Shown here piece after piece: positions 52,324-61,589 of a DNA stretch of 64,000 nucleotides. The position numbers and the translations under genes were made by a program. Position 1 is the stretch's first letter, and the number at the start of each line of letters is the position of its first letter. The notes under the pieces are model-generated. The model did no database searches and was not told the origin of the DNA. It was given only the letters and a program-made list of their open reading frames with translations. Source of the stretch: Chryseobacterium lacus (GTDB lineage Bacteria; Bacteroidota; Bacteroidia; Flavobacteriales; Weeksellaceae); contig NZ_QPIE01000002.1 of the NCBI RefSeq assembly GCF_003336205.1, positions 1 through 64,000 of the forward strand, read 5' to 3'.

Positions 52324-52866
52324 TTATCGTCTGTTTCGTATTCGGCTTAATGAAACAGAGGTAATTCCTAAATAGGATGCGATATAATGTTGAGGAATAC
52401 GCTGGACAATATGCGGATATTCTTCGATAAGCTCTTGGTAGCGTTGTTGAGGATTGTTTTTAAGATAGGAATAAAAAGTTTTTTGAGATTGCAAAAGCCG
52501 TCTGAATAAATGTTCCTGCATCTCCTCTTTGATTTCGGGAAAGTCCTCCAAAATATTTTGAAAGTCATGTTGCGAAATTGTCTGCAAAATGCAAGGTTCT
52601 AAACTTTCGATGCTGTATAAACTCGGTTGGTTCGTTCTAAAACTTTCGATAGATGCAACCTTGTCGCCCTCAAAGAAAAATTGGGTGGTAATTTCTTTAC
52701 CGTCATTATTTACCCAAGTCCGCAAACAGCCTTTTTCAACAAAAAACATTGTTCTCGAAATATGCCCCTCCTGCAAGAGTATTGTTTTGGCAGGAATTTC
52801 CTGTCGTTTAAAAAGATGGCGGAACTTGCTCCACTTGCTTGTATTCGTAGTTGTCTGTTTGTTCAT
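52324..52866 (-). CDS. Crp/Fnr family transcriptional regulator
   Basis: 180 residues. An N-terminal cyclic-nucleotide-binding beta-roll (about 15-120, ILLQEGHISRTMFFVEKGCLRTW) is followed by a shortened helical part and a C-terminal helix-turn-helix that ends RIPQHYIASYLGITSVSLSRIRNRR. This is the length and layout of the small Bacteroidota Crp-like regulators. It may control the two redox genes downstream. A perfect 14-bp inverted repeat lies 46 bp upstream (52912-52958). Confidence 0.85.
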   Translation of the reverse strand: MNKQTTTNTSKWSKFRHLFKRQEIPAKTILLQEGHISRTMFFVEKGCLRTWVNNDGKEITTQFFFEGDKVASIESFRTNQPSLYSIESLEPCILQTISQHDFQNILEDFPEIKEEMQEHLFRRLLQSQKTFYSYLKNNPQQRYQELIEEYPHIVQRIPQHYIASYLGITSVSLSRIRNRR

Positions 52867-52911
52867 TACGCTGTCGCTTTAGGATTCTGACTAACGTTAA
52901 ATTTAAATATT

Positions 52912-52958
52912 GATAATCAAATAGTTATATGTTCTCGTTTTTTGACTATTTGATTATC
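52912..52958. repeat. Perfect 14-bp inverted repeat upstream of the Crp/Fnr gene
   Basis: gataatcaaatagt (52912-52925) and actatttgattatc (52945-52958) with a 19-base spacer. The AT-rich arms and location, 46 bp before the Crp start, suggest an operator or a site for a dimeric protein. Confidence 0.65.
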
Positions 52959-53022
52959 CAAAATAGTAAAAATTCTTCGTTAGCGGCTAAAAACAACTTC
53001 GTTTTCGAGTAGGGGAATTGCA

Positions 53023-53153
53023 GATAACGGGATTCAGCTATACGAAGGCAGGGCTTTTATCACTGAACTTCCTACGAAGAACTGAACTTTAAATCTACTA
53101 CTTACCTGTCCTACGAAGCACGAAACCCCTGCTTGCGTATAGGTGATGTTGTC
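53023..53153. repeat. Large imperfect palindrome I
   Basis: gataac...ctatacgaaggcagggcttt (53023-53057) is the inverted counterpart of gaaacccctgcttgcgtatag...gttgtc (53122-53153). The matching arms keep CTATACG-A-GCAGGG-TTT with single mismatches and have unequal extensions; the loop is about 65 bases. Confidence 0.55.
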
Positions 53154-53207
53154 GCTTCGGTGTTCTTTTTCGTCCACTAGTTTGTAGTTCGTTTTGGTTG
53201 TGCGGTT

Positions 53208-53276
53208 GGACAGACACACTCTTTGCCAAACTTGGGTTTGAGCGTTGGTTGGTGTGTATTGGCAATGTGTGTCGCT
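53208..53276. repeat. Imperfect palindrome II at the end of the AIPR gene
   Basis: gacagacacactctttgcca (53208-53229 region) mirrors ttggcaatgtgtgtcgctg (53259-53277), with bulges. It lies just before the AIPR stop codon at 53278. Confidence 0.5.
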
Positions 53277-53277
53277 G

Positions 53278-55596
53278 CTATGCGATGAAACCGGCATCTA
53301 TTAATCTAGATAAATGTCTCTTTATATTATTTTGGTGAAAATCGTTTAGAGTTTTAAGACCGTAAGCAAAATCAGCAATGTACTGTAATTCTTTGGTTGA
53401 CAATACTTTTGCTTTTGTGTCCCATACCACCATTTTTGTTAGTAAATCAGTACTTATTTTATGATTCGAATTAAATTCTGGTATTTTTGAATTTTCTGAA
53501 ACTTCATCAAAGAAATTTGGAGCGCTTGTCAAAATGTTTTCAATGATTTTTATAGCATCCTTTCTTTGGCTTTCAGATAATACTTTATTTAAGCGTAGCG
53601 AGGACTGGATATTAATGGCTCTGTCTTTTAGATGTTGTGTCATATTTTCAATATCTGACCCCATTTTGCTTATTTCAACCCATTTTGCAATTGGTATAGA
53701 TTTTATAAAATCTAATTCAGCCTGAATTAAATGATTGTCAATGTCATCTTCACTTAACTTTTTCCGCTTTTCAGACGATTTACTTTCCAGCTCTCCTTTT
53801 AAACTTTCCAAATCAATACCGAAATCCTCATTTTTTATAGCATTCCAACATTCTTCTTTTTTTGCCCATTCTCCATACAAAGAGCCTGGGGCTTTAGTTT
53901 TGATGTAATCCTCTATTTTAGACATTACCTCGTGTAATTTAGACTTTAAAGTATCGCCAAGCGATTGCTGTTTCCATATTTTGTATAAATCAAGTTTGTA
54001 GTTCAATTTATTACCTAACCAAGCTAATGAATAAGGAACTGTTATATAACGCATATCTCCAATTGCGTTTGGTTTTACACCATATACCTTTTCAGCAGAT
54101 GAAAATAAAATAGCTTTTGCAATAGCATCTTCAAACCAAATATTGTCTGGCTTAAAACTAAAATTATAATTCAGAAATTGAGCGTAATTTTTCTGACTTC
54201 CTCTAACAACAATATGAGGTCCAATTACTAACTTTTTACCATTATATACTTCCTCGTATGAGTTGATAAACTTTGCCAAAGATTCTTTAGTGAACATCTG
54301 ACTTCTTGGATTCTGCTTGTCAAATTGTTTTCGCTTTGATGGTGTAATACCAAATCGAATTCGCTCATTTTTATATTGACCTCTTGAACGCTCAAAAAAC
54401 CAACGTGTTTGAGTAGTTTCTCCTGAAATTGGCGGTGCCCAAATAGTCCGTGAAAGTTTTTCAATTAAAACGTGATTTTCTTTGTTAGAACTTAAATCAG
54501 AAGCAGAAACTCTATTTTGAGTGTTAGCATATTCTGCAATACGACCAACTATTTCAGAAAAATTCTCTCTGTTTTTTACAATAGTAAGTTTAACAGGAAC
54601 AAACACATTACTTATCTCGACTTTATCTTTTTTCCAAGTATGATAAACTGACGCTGTAGTTTGACCACCATTTACAATTTGAAAATCCTTTACTTTGGCA
54701 ATAGCTTTACCTTGATTGTTTGGCAAATCTGTAATGGTAACTTCTTCGGCAGTAGCTGCGATACCATTATTAAATGCCATAAACATATGTTGCTCTTTCA
54801 GAATAGTATTTCGAATTCCTTTATTTATTTTACCTGTGAATTGAAGAAATGAACGAACATTTTGCTCCAGAAGTCTAGCCCCATATTGTTCATAAATATC
54901 AGCTAAGGCAAGACCCGGAATAATCGCAAGCCAAGATTGATAATCAGAATTTGCGCTTTCATTGACAATACAAGGCACTTTATATCCAGCTAGTTCAAAG
55001 TTGATTTCAATAGGCACTCTGGATTTATCTGAAAGGTTAAAAAGGTAGTTTATATCAATTGTTCTGTAAAAAATAGTATAACCAGCTATTGTATCAGAAA
55101 TTTTCACATCTGATTTTACCTCACCATTCGTTATTAAAAATATATTTACTCTGGTTAGATATTCTTTAACCTCTGGAACATTTGCTAGAGTCTGAGCAAG
55201 ATCAAATATTTCAGAACTTTCCTCTATTTCGTTCACATAATCTTTGTAAATAGCATTTCTGAAGAATTTTACTGCTCTTTCAATTGTTTTGTCTGCATCA
55301 CCCTTTGTAACACTTTGAATGGTGGAGTCACCATTGTATATAGTTACAAACAAATCGAGTGTTTCGTAATTTTCATAAAGTGAGTAACCATTAATTTTAT
55401 GTTCAACACCTCTTTTACTAATCTTTTCGTCAAAGCAAACTCGATAATTTTCTGTTTCTCCTGCTTCGGATAAATACGATAGGGCTAACTCTGTAAAAAT
55501 CTGTTCTGGATTTGTTCCTTCTTCTTCCGAGATTAGACTTGAGTTAATTTCTTCTTGAAGGTCTATATAGAACTTTTGTAATTCTTTGTTTTCCAT
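53278..55596 (-). CDS. AIPR family protein (abortive infection phage resistance)
   Basis: 772 residues from ATG at 55594-55596 (MENKELQKFYIDLQEEINSSL), preferred to a frame 24 codons longer. The AIPR signature lies near the middle: FMAFNNGIAATAEEV and IVNGGQTTASVYHTWKK. The N-terminal third (NYRVCFDEKI, KINGYSLYENYETLDLFVTIY) resembles nuclease-like regions seen in this family. The family name comes from a lactococcal abortive-infection protein; its biochemical action is not established. Last gene of the six-gene defence operon, 7 bp after the DUF4420 gene. Confidence 0.85.
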   Translation of the reverse strand: MENKELQKFYIDLQEEINSSLISEEEGTNPEQIFTELALSYLSEAGETENYRVCFDEKISKRGVEHKINGYSLYENYETLDLFVTIYNGDSTIQSVTKGDADKTIERAVKFFRNAIYKDYVNEIEESSEIFDLAQTLANVPEVKEYLTRVNIFLITNGEVKSDVKISDTIAGYTIFYRTIDINYLFNLSDKSRVPIEINFELAGYKVPCIVNESANSDYQSWLAIIPGLALADIYEQYGARLLEQNVRSFLQFTGKINKGIRNTILKEQHMFMAFNNGIAATAEEVTITDLPNNQGKAIAKVKDFQIVNGGQTTASVYHTWKKDKVEISNVFVPVKLTIVKNRENFSEIVGRIAEYANTQNRVSASDLSSNKENHVLIEKLSRTIWAPPISGETTQTRWFFERSRGQYKNERIRFGITPSKRKQFDKQNPRSQMFTKESLAKFINSYEEVYNGKKLVIGPHIVVRGSQKNYAQFLNYNFSFKPDNIWFEDAIAKAILFSSAEKVYGVKPNAIGDMRYITVPYSLAWLGNKLNYKLDLYKIWKQQSLGDTLKSKLHEVMSKIEDYIKTKAPGSLYGEWAKKEECWNAIKNEDFGIDLESLKGELESKSSEKRKKLSEDDIDNHLIQAELDFIKSIPIAKWVEISKMGSDIENMTQHLKDRAINIQSSLRLNKVLSESQRKDAIKIIENILTSAPNFFDEVSENSKIPEFNSNHKISTDLLTKMVVWDTKAKVLSTKELQYIADFAYGLKTLNDFHQNNIKRHLSRLIDAGFIA

Positions 55597-55603
55597 AAAA
55601 ATG

Positions 55604-56605
55604 TTATTGTATTTCTCCCAAAAGAGTTTGGTGGTTAATTCTCCATTCCTCTGATTCAGAAAGGACAATAGAATATCTCACATCTCCAACACCTATAGGG
55701 ATTTGATTTTCAGTTATCCTTGGGAAATTACCCGTAACTCGGTATATATTTTCTTGACGAAGAGTGTAACCTCTCTCATCATAAAGAGGTTTGTGAATAT
55801 CATAATATCCAGATTCCAATAATTTCAGCTTAAATAGGTTGGAAGCCATTGTGTTATCATTCAATAATTCCGAAACTTCGTCAATTAGTATATTCAATGA
55901 TTCACCGTTTCCCACTCTTACATCTAGCGAAAGATGAAATAAAAATATTTTTTCAATGATGGAATCGTCTAACTGTCTTTCACTCGTGATATGAATTTTT
56001 TGATGATTGTTACCGTGTGTAGTTTTTACTTCAACTGCCCAGTTTGAGTATTGAAAATCTTGAATAGACTTTTCTGGGCCAAGCCAAGATTTAATACAAT
56101 AGTTTTTATCAGAATTATTAGTCAAGAAAAATCGTAAAAAATAAATTTCACCGTAAAGCCCCCTTTGTGCTTCGTCTGATAAACCTTTTTTACCAACTTT
56201 TTCAAACAAAGACTGCCATTTAGCCAACCGCTCCAATAGTTTTTCTACCAAGGTTTGTTCTGTTGACACGTCTGATACTCCGAATATCAAATCTTCGCAA
56301 AGCGTAGAGAAAATATCTTTGTGCTGTTTGTTTAGTAAGAGAATTAGTAAAAATTTCTTCGATTTATCTCTTTCATCTAGTAGCGTTTCAATCTTGATGT
56401 CTTTGAGTTTATTCCATTGGTTTTCATCAAATGGGAATGTAGCACTTATTTTAAATGCTATGCACCGTAATTTTTCTGGAGCTTTTAATGCGATAAAAAC
56501 ATCCGGCAGTACTTCTGCCGAATACCTCTTATAAAGTAAGCCTGAATGATTGGAAGTCTCACTCTCTAATCCAATCCAAATATTTTCAATCTTCGTCATC
56601 TCCAT
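55604..56605 (-). CDS. PD-(D/E)XK motif protein (DUF4420)
   Basis: 333 residues from ATG at 56603-56605 (MEMTKIENIW); the next Met two codons later is an alternative, and a longer frame to 56656 is unlikely. The nuclease-fold motif is visible: GEIYFLRFF (Glu153), then DFQYSNWAVEVKTT with Asp183, Glu192 and Lys194 in D-x8-E-V-K order. The protein is therefore a likely DNA endonuclease component. It overlaps the Z1 gene (stop at 56586) by 20 bp, which supports translation coupling. Confidence 0.85.
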   Translation of the reverse strand: MEMTKIENIWIGLESETSNHSGLLYKRYSAEVLPDVFIALKAPEKLRCIAFKISATFPFDENQWNKLKDIKIETLLDERDKSKKFLLILLLNKQHKDIFSTLCEDLIFGVSDVSTEQTLVEKLLERLAKWQSLFEKVGKKGLSDEAQRGLYGEIYFLRFFLTNNSDKNYCIKSWLGPEKSIQDFQYSNWAVEVKTTHGNNHQKIHITSERQLDDSIIEKIFLFHLSLDVRVGNGESLNILIDEVSELLNDNTMASNLFKLKLLESGYYDIHKPLYDERGYTLRQENIYRVTGNFPRITENQIPIGVGDVRYSIVLSESEEWRINHQTLLGEIQ

Positions 56606-59366
56606 ATTCTTCGAATTCTTCTTCAACCACATCAAATCTGTCGAGTAACTCCTCATTTACAGCGTAAGATACTGGTGCGTTAAAATTACTTTTTGGGAAA
56701 CTTATTGCATAGCCTACAAAAGGGCTGGTTCCTTTTGGCAGGGGATATTTTTCAAGACTTTCTTCTGGGTCAAGTAAATAGATTATTAATAATGGCCTTC
56801 TTGGGTCTCTTAATTCATTTCTAACTATTTGTCCATTTGGATACATTGCTTCACCTTCTTTTTTTCTATGAAGATTGGTCAATTCCATCGCTCGTGATTT
56901 CTCAGCATCCGTAAAATCAATAAATTCGTCAGATGGACTTATTATATGAGACTTTCTTAAATAGTAAAGTTGTTCGCTAGAATTCTTATCATCTTCTGTC
57001 CTTTTCCATTGACCGATTGAAACAGTATTACCACTAACAACAAAATAAGAGGTGTTTTTGGCGTTTGGCTTAGTCATTAGGGCGACTCTCCAATCGGTTA
57101 GTTCTCCATTTCGCAATTGAGTAGTAATGAACTGAATTATTTTCCTAGGTTCTGCTTTTTTAAGGTTTTCCACGGATTGAATTCCCTCAAAAAAGTTGAT
57201 GACTTGTTCAGCTGGGATATCATACCAAACAAAAGCATTTGGTTTAGAAACAAAATTAGCTGGTAACCCTGATATAAATTTTTGAGTGTTACTAAGGTTG
57301 TTGTCTATAGTCGAAATATCTTTTTTAAACTCGTAAGATTCGACCAATCTACCTGCCCAAGATATTTGAACCGTAGTTGCTGAACGCATTTTGTTCGTTG
57401 CAGAAATTTGAAGAACACCAGGGTGAGTTCTCACTCTTAAAGCATATTGTTCTGGCGTTGAACCTGCAATATCCGACATATAGTCAAACTCTTCTCTTAG
57501 CTCCTCAGAGGCTTGTGTTATATGGCAGAACCACTCATTCAATTCTCTACTTGTAAAAAGTCTGCATAAGTCAACATAACCACCCCTATAACCAAACCAA
57601 CGCCCCATTTGCATAAGTGTATCATACATTCTTGATGCTCTTAAATAGTAGCTAACGGAAAGTCCTTCTAAAGTCAAACCTCTGGATAGCTTGTTTCCCC
57701 CAACTGCAATTACTGAAAGTCCGTCTTTGTGGTCATAATAGTCAAGTGCTTCACCAGACCCACCGTGAATAGCTTTTACTTTTATTCGTTGAACAGCGTC
57801 ATTTAAATGCTCTAGTACATCACTCCATTTATGCACAGTAATTTGTGAATCAATTTCTTTTAAAGGTGAGTTGAGAATTTGTTCTGAAATGGAAACATAA
57901 GATTTATATCCATTTAAATCTGTTTCAAAAGTATTTCTGAACAGTTCTAATGTTGTCTTATCATTTTGATCTATTCGATTTCTGTAGTCGACTAATTGGT
58001 TAGAAATTAAATCAGTAATAAAATCTTGCCACCGTTGGAATCTGGAAACGTGGATTAACATTGAATTATGAACTGCTGTTTGCCCTCTTAATCTTCTAAT
58101 CGCACAAGTGATGATAAAACAACGAATAGCCCTTTTCAAGGACTCTGGTAATGATGAAGGTAGTTGGTCATCTTTTTTATGTCTGTCCGGAACAAATCCA
58201 CTGTAATCATTTATTCTGTTTACAATTGGCAAAACAGTATTTGAAGCCTCGTCTTCCTCTAATGGACTGAATCCGAATACTTTTTCGGGTCCAATATAGT
58301 TTGAAGGAGCTGGAATATTTTTTATGAAGTTTCTAGGAAATAAATTTTGGTCATCCAGCGGAATGAAAATATTGGCAAAAGGTGTAGCTGTGTAGCCAAC
58401 ATAAGCACTTTTATTAAATAGATTAAGAATATCTCGTATTTGCCCATTTATTCTTGTTGGTTCTCGTTCTTTTTTATTGGTATTGATTGAGGCGTTATCG
58501 GCTTCGTCATCAATAACCAAAATTGCTTTTTCGCGAATGGCCTTTCTCAAATCAGAATCTTCTTTGGCGTTTGCTGATAGCCATCCATACAAATGTCTCA
58601 ATGGACTTGGATTCTTCTTCATTACTGCTATTAAGGTATCCGAAGTATCAAAATTTAAACCTAGGGAATTTGCTACAGCCTGTTTAAAATCCCCATTTTC
58701 TTCACTTGAAGTAAGGGAATGGGCCACATTTTTATTTGAGTAACTTGGTTGACCTACTCCAATTCTAATATTCTTCGTTATTAATGCACGTTTATGTTTT
58801 GTGTCAAAACCTAAAAAACTTTCGTCAATTCTAAGCTGGGTTTGGCTTCTTAAATTATTATGTATTCCTGCCAGCACTATAATTAACCCAAAACCGGCAT
58901 CAGCTGCTTTGCAAATTAGACCTGTATAATTTGCAGTTTTTCCTGATTGTACTTGACCAACTACAAGACCTTTTTTGTTTACTTTTATTTTTTCTGTTGG
59001 GTCAAATAAATTATCTAGAATACTATCCGTGAGCCTATCGAGTTTGTTAATAACATCTGGAGCAAAGTTTTTTTCTTCTTCAAGGTGCTGCTTATAATTA
59101 CCCCAAAAACCATTTGCAAAATCAATTTTAGCTCTTTTTTCACTTAACCAAGGTAAATTTTCATCTGCTTTTTCTATCGACCTGAATTCATCTTGACGGA
59201 TGGTAAAAAGCTCCTCAACTTTTCTGATTAACATTTCTCTTGAATCAGGAATTGGGAGGTTCATTTTCATAAAAGTATCAACTGCCGTTTCCACTTCCTG
59301 AACAGTAACGGAAGACTTTCCGAAAAGTAGTTGCCTAATTATTTTTATTGGATCTATGTTGCTCAT
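56586..59366 (-). CDS. Z1 domain superfamily 2 helicase/ATPase
   Basis: 926 residues. N-terminal helical region, then Walker A GQVQSGKT (137-144), DEAD-like box IDDEADN (285-291), motif III-like YTATPFANIF (325-334), the Z1-specific VGGNKLSRGLTLEGL (555-569) and motif VI-like QMGRWFGYR (586-594). The Z1 domain family was described from restriction-like gene clusters. An acidic C-terminal tail (EEEFEEYGDDED) ends the protein. It probably translocates on or opens DNA with ATP hydrolysis. Overlaps the ATPase gene upstream by 4 bp. Confidence 0.9.
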   Translation of the reverse strand: MSNIDPIKIIRQLLFGKSSVTVQEVETAVDTFMKMNLPIPDSREMLIRKVEELFTIRQDEFRSIEKADENLPWLSEKRAKIDFANGFWGNYKQHLEEEKNFAPDVINKLDRLTDSILDNLFDPTEKIKVNKKGLVVGQVQSGKTANYTGLICKAADAGFGLIIVLAGIHNNLRSQTQLRIDESFLGFDTKHKRALITKNIRIGVGQPSYSNKNVAHSLTSSEENGDFKQAVANSLGLNFDTSDTLIAVMKKNPSPLRHLYGWLSANAKEDSDLRKAIREKAILVIDDEADNASINTNKKEREPTRINGQIRDILNLFNKSAYVGYTATPFANIFIPLDDQNLFPRNFIKNIPAPSNYIGPEKVFGFSPLEEDEASNTVLPIVNRINDYSGFVPDRHKKDDQLPSSLPESLKRAIRCFIITCAIRRLRGQTAVHNSMLIHVSRFQRWQDFITDLISNQLVDYRNRIDQNDKTTLELFRNTFETDLNGYKSYVSISEQILNSPLKEIDSQITVHKWSDVLEHLNDAVQRIKVKAIHGGSGEALDYYDHKDGLSVIAVGGNKLSRGLTLEGLSVSYYLRASRMYDTLMQMGRWFGYRGGYVDLCRLFTSRELNEWFCHITQASEELREEFDYMSDIAGSTPEQYALRVRTHPGVLQISATNKMRSATTVQISWAGRLVESYEFKKDISTIDNNLSNTQKFISGLPANFVSKPNAFVWYDIPAEQVINFFEGIQSVENLKKAEPRKIIQFITTQLRNGELTDWRVALMTKPNAKNTSYFVVSGNTVSIGQWKRTEDDKNSSEQLYYLRKSHIISPSDEFIDFTDAEKSRAMELTNLHRKKEGEAMYPNGQIVRNELRDPRRPLLIIYLLDPEESLEKYPLPKGTSPFVGYAISFPKSNFNAPVSYAVNEELLDRFDVVEEEFEEYGDDED

Positions 59367-60841
59367 TCGGTTATAAATTCTATGTATTCGGGATAAAAAT
59401 TAAAAGGTTCAGTGTTAAGAATTCGTGCTTTTGCTTTTTCAACAGAAAGTCCACTTGCTACAAATCCGTTAAAAAGTTTTTGCATTGTTTCCTTAATTGC
59501 GTTGTGGTCTATTCCTTCAAATGGTTGCCCGTGTGGTTTTTCATTTTCGCTTTCTTGAAGCGCGATTAAAGGCACAGGTATTGTTTCCTCAATGAACTGA
59601 ATTACTTTTTCAATTTCTTTTTTTAAATCGCCTGATTTAGAAAGTAATTCATTTAAAAGCGGGTGATTCCGATTTATTTTATAGAATCTTTTACCGTGTC
59701 TGGCTCTTTCTTCCCAAAACGGAAAATATTCATCCGATGCCAATTTTCTTTTAAGCACCTTGCCCTTGTGTCTATAAACCTCTACAGCTTGATTTCTAAC
59801 ATCTTTTGTTAGTGCAAGAATTTGTTCACGGTAAATTGAAGGAGGTCTAGCGATAGATTTCTTGATGTCAATTTGCCAGTCATCATCAAAATTATTTGGT
59901 AAGTCAATTTGAATTCTACAAAGGTCATAATGTCCCTCTTTTTTAAAAAGACCAAGCCAATCGCCAGCAACTAACAATCTGCGATTTCTATAAACATAGA
60001 AACCTTGATGAGCTGTCCAACTATCTTTTGGACCTTTTCCATAATTATATTGTTCTGCTGAAAGTTTCGACCGGTGTGGAAGCACAAAACCTTTAATCTT
60101 TATTGAACCACCTTCTAATCTTGTTTCGGGTTTGCTTTGTAAATTATCTATTCCAATCATAAATGGATCCCAAGATTTTATTTCCCTCTCACGTAAATAG
60201 ATTTTTAAACCTTCGTCCATATACCTATGAAAAACCATAGATAAGTGAGATTTTACAGAATCCATTATTCCAAAAAACTTACTTTTTGCTTCTTCATTAT
60301 CTTCTGAAGTATCTTTTGTAAGTCTATCCAAATCCCACCAAATTACACAAGTGCCTGTCTCAACAGTTTCTATTTTCTTAGTCCAGTTTTCTACGTTAGG
60401 AATGTATCTAATTAATTTCCATACTTTTTCTTGATTGACAAAGTCCAAATCCCAAGTCCAAAATACAGGCTTGTAACCCTTAGCTTTAGAGAAAACAGTA
60501 AATTTTCTTGATTGCGAAAATGAAGCAGTTTTTAATCCTAAACCAAAACGACCTAAATCATCTCGATTTCTTTCATCTAATGGATTTTTGCTTCCAGGAC
60601 GCATAGCTTGAATGAGTTGTTCATTATTCATCCCAGTGCCATCATCTAAAATAGACAATGTTGTGTTTGAACCTTTCCAATCGTAATCAATCCATATATT
60701 TTTCGCTCCAGCAGTAATCGAATTATCAATAATATCAGCGATTGCAGTTTCAATAGAATAACCAATCGCTCGAAAGGTTTCAATCATTGAGCTTGCCTCT
60801 GGTTCTGCGGAAGTGGATGGTATGTTGGTGTAGTCAATCAT
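59363..60841 (-). CDS. GHKL ATPase (MORC/MutL/Hsp90-like)
   Basis: 492 residues. Bergerat ATP-binding fold: N-box ETAIADIIDNSITAGAKNI (31-49) with catalytic Glu and Mg-binding Asn40, G1 ILDDGTGMN (64-72), G2 GRFGLGLKTASFS (97-109). A second S5-like domain follows (LPHRSKLSAEQYNYG, YRNRRLLVAGDWLG), as in MORC and MutL proteins. Such ATPases close as a clamp on DNA. Together with Z1 and AIPR genes it forms the cluster reported for prokaryotic MORC-like ATPases. Overlaps the DUF3883 gene by 8 bp. Confidence 0.9.
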   Translation of the reverse strand: MIDYTNIPSTSAEPEASSMIETFRAIGYSIETAIADIIDNSITAGAKNIWIDYDWKGSNTTLSILDDGTGMNNEQLIQAMRPGSKNPLDERNRDDLGRFGLGLKTASFSQSRKFTVFSKAKGYKPVFWTWDLDFVNQEKVWKLIRYIPNVENWTKKIETVETGTCVIWWDLDRLTKDTSEDNEEAKSKFFGIMDSVKSHLSMVFHRYMDEGLKIYLREREIKSWDPFMIGIDNLQSKPETRLEGGSIKIKGFVLPHRSKLSAEQYNYGKGPKDSWTAHQGFYVYRNRRLLVAGDWLGLFKKEGHYDLCRIQIDLPNNFDDDWQIDIKKSIARPPSIYREQILALTKDVRNQAVEVYRHKGKVLKRKLASDEYFPFWEERARHGKRFYKINRNHPLLNELLSKSGDLKKEIEKVIQFIEETIPVPLIALQESENEKPHGQPFEGIDHNAIKETMQKLFNGFVASGLSVEKAKARILNTEPFNFYPEYIEFITE

Positions 60842-61589
60842 TTATTCCTTGTAATTCGTTATTTGAAACACTCCACTGCACTTGGACTGTTTGGATTATA
60901 TTCTTTTTGGGATTTAATTTTGAAAATGGGTCATTTATGAAGGAAATTTCAGGAGAATCATTAATGTTTGACACAATACAAACTGTATATCGTGACCTTT
61001 CTCGTTTTGCAGTTTCCCATTCTTTATTTGTAAAGAGAAGTCCGCCTATATTACTAGCCAGTCCTTTAACTTCAATGAAATGTTGATATGATTTAGATTT
61101 GATTTCAAAATCATATCCACATCCTAAATCTCGCGAATCAATTAACTCGCCTGCAACAGGCAAATTATTTAATCTATGATATTCAATAAAAAACTGTTCA
61201 GCTTTTTTTCCTGTTGGACCTCTTAGTATAAAAATCGGATTAGTAATGACTTCATTTTCTGAGTTATCTATTTCAGGCAAATCAATCTTATTCCCATTTA
61301 TAATTTCCACTGCTATTTGTCTTATATCAAATTCCTCCAACTGCTCAAATTGGGAAATAATATTTGAAATTGTTTTTCTTGGTTGTCTCTGATGCCAACC
61401 TGCTCTATGTCCGTGAAATGGATCAAACTCATCTCTCCAATTTTTTATAGTATGTTTGTTAATTTGAAGCTTGTCAGATAAATCATCAAAAGCATCTTTC
61501 CAAGTTTTGTATCCTAAATTATTAACAGCATCATCATTGAAACGTGACAAATAGTAAGAGACAACAATAGCTTGTTCTTTATTTTTCAT
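60834..61589 (-). CDS. DUF3883 (NO VEIN C-terminal) nuclease-like protein
   Basis: 251 residues. The N-terminal third is a helical DNA-binding-like region (KHTIKNWRDEFDPFHGHRAGWHQRQP), a segment often found in restriction accessory proteins. The C-terminal half has GPTGKKAEQFFIEYHR, then DLGCGYDFEIKSKSYQHFIEVKG, with Asp and Glu/Lys as in a PD-(D/E)XK-like core (residues about 165-185). It may bind or cut DNA. Overlaps the methyltransferase gene by 11 bp and the ATPase gene by 8 bp. Confidence 0.82.
   Translation of the reverse strand: MKNKEQAIVVSYYLSRFNDDAVNNLGYKTWKDAFDDLSDKLQINKHTIKNWRDEFDPFHGHRAGWHQRQPRKTISNIISQFEQLEEFDIRQIAVEIINGNKIDLPEIDNSENEVITNPIFILRGPTGKKAEQFFIEYHRLNNLPVAGELIDSRDLGCGYDFEIKSKSYQHFIEVKGLASNIGGLLFTNKEWETAKRERSRYTVCIVSNINDSPEISFINDPFSKLNPKKNIIQTVQVQWSVSNNELQGIND

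Larger units (their letters stand above)
52867..53277. other. Non-coding spacer with several palindromes
   Basis: 411 bp without a credible gene. It holds a perfect 14-bp inverted repeat (52912-52925 / 52945-52958), a large imperfect palindrome (53023-53153) and a second one (53208-53276) that ends at the stop codon of the AIPR gene. It separates the redox module from the defence operon. A minus-strand 87-codon frame at 53034-53297 runs through the palindromes and is not credible. Confidence 0.6.

Noticed and set aside
53023-53276. Palindromes as true integron attC sites
   Set aside because: The expected GTTRRRY/RYYYAAC core pairs are not clear and no integron integrase is in the window, so only a general resemblance is claimed.
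53034-53297. Minus-strand 87-codon frame near the AIPR gene
   Set aside because: It consists almost entirely of palindrome sequence and has no protein-like composition.
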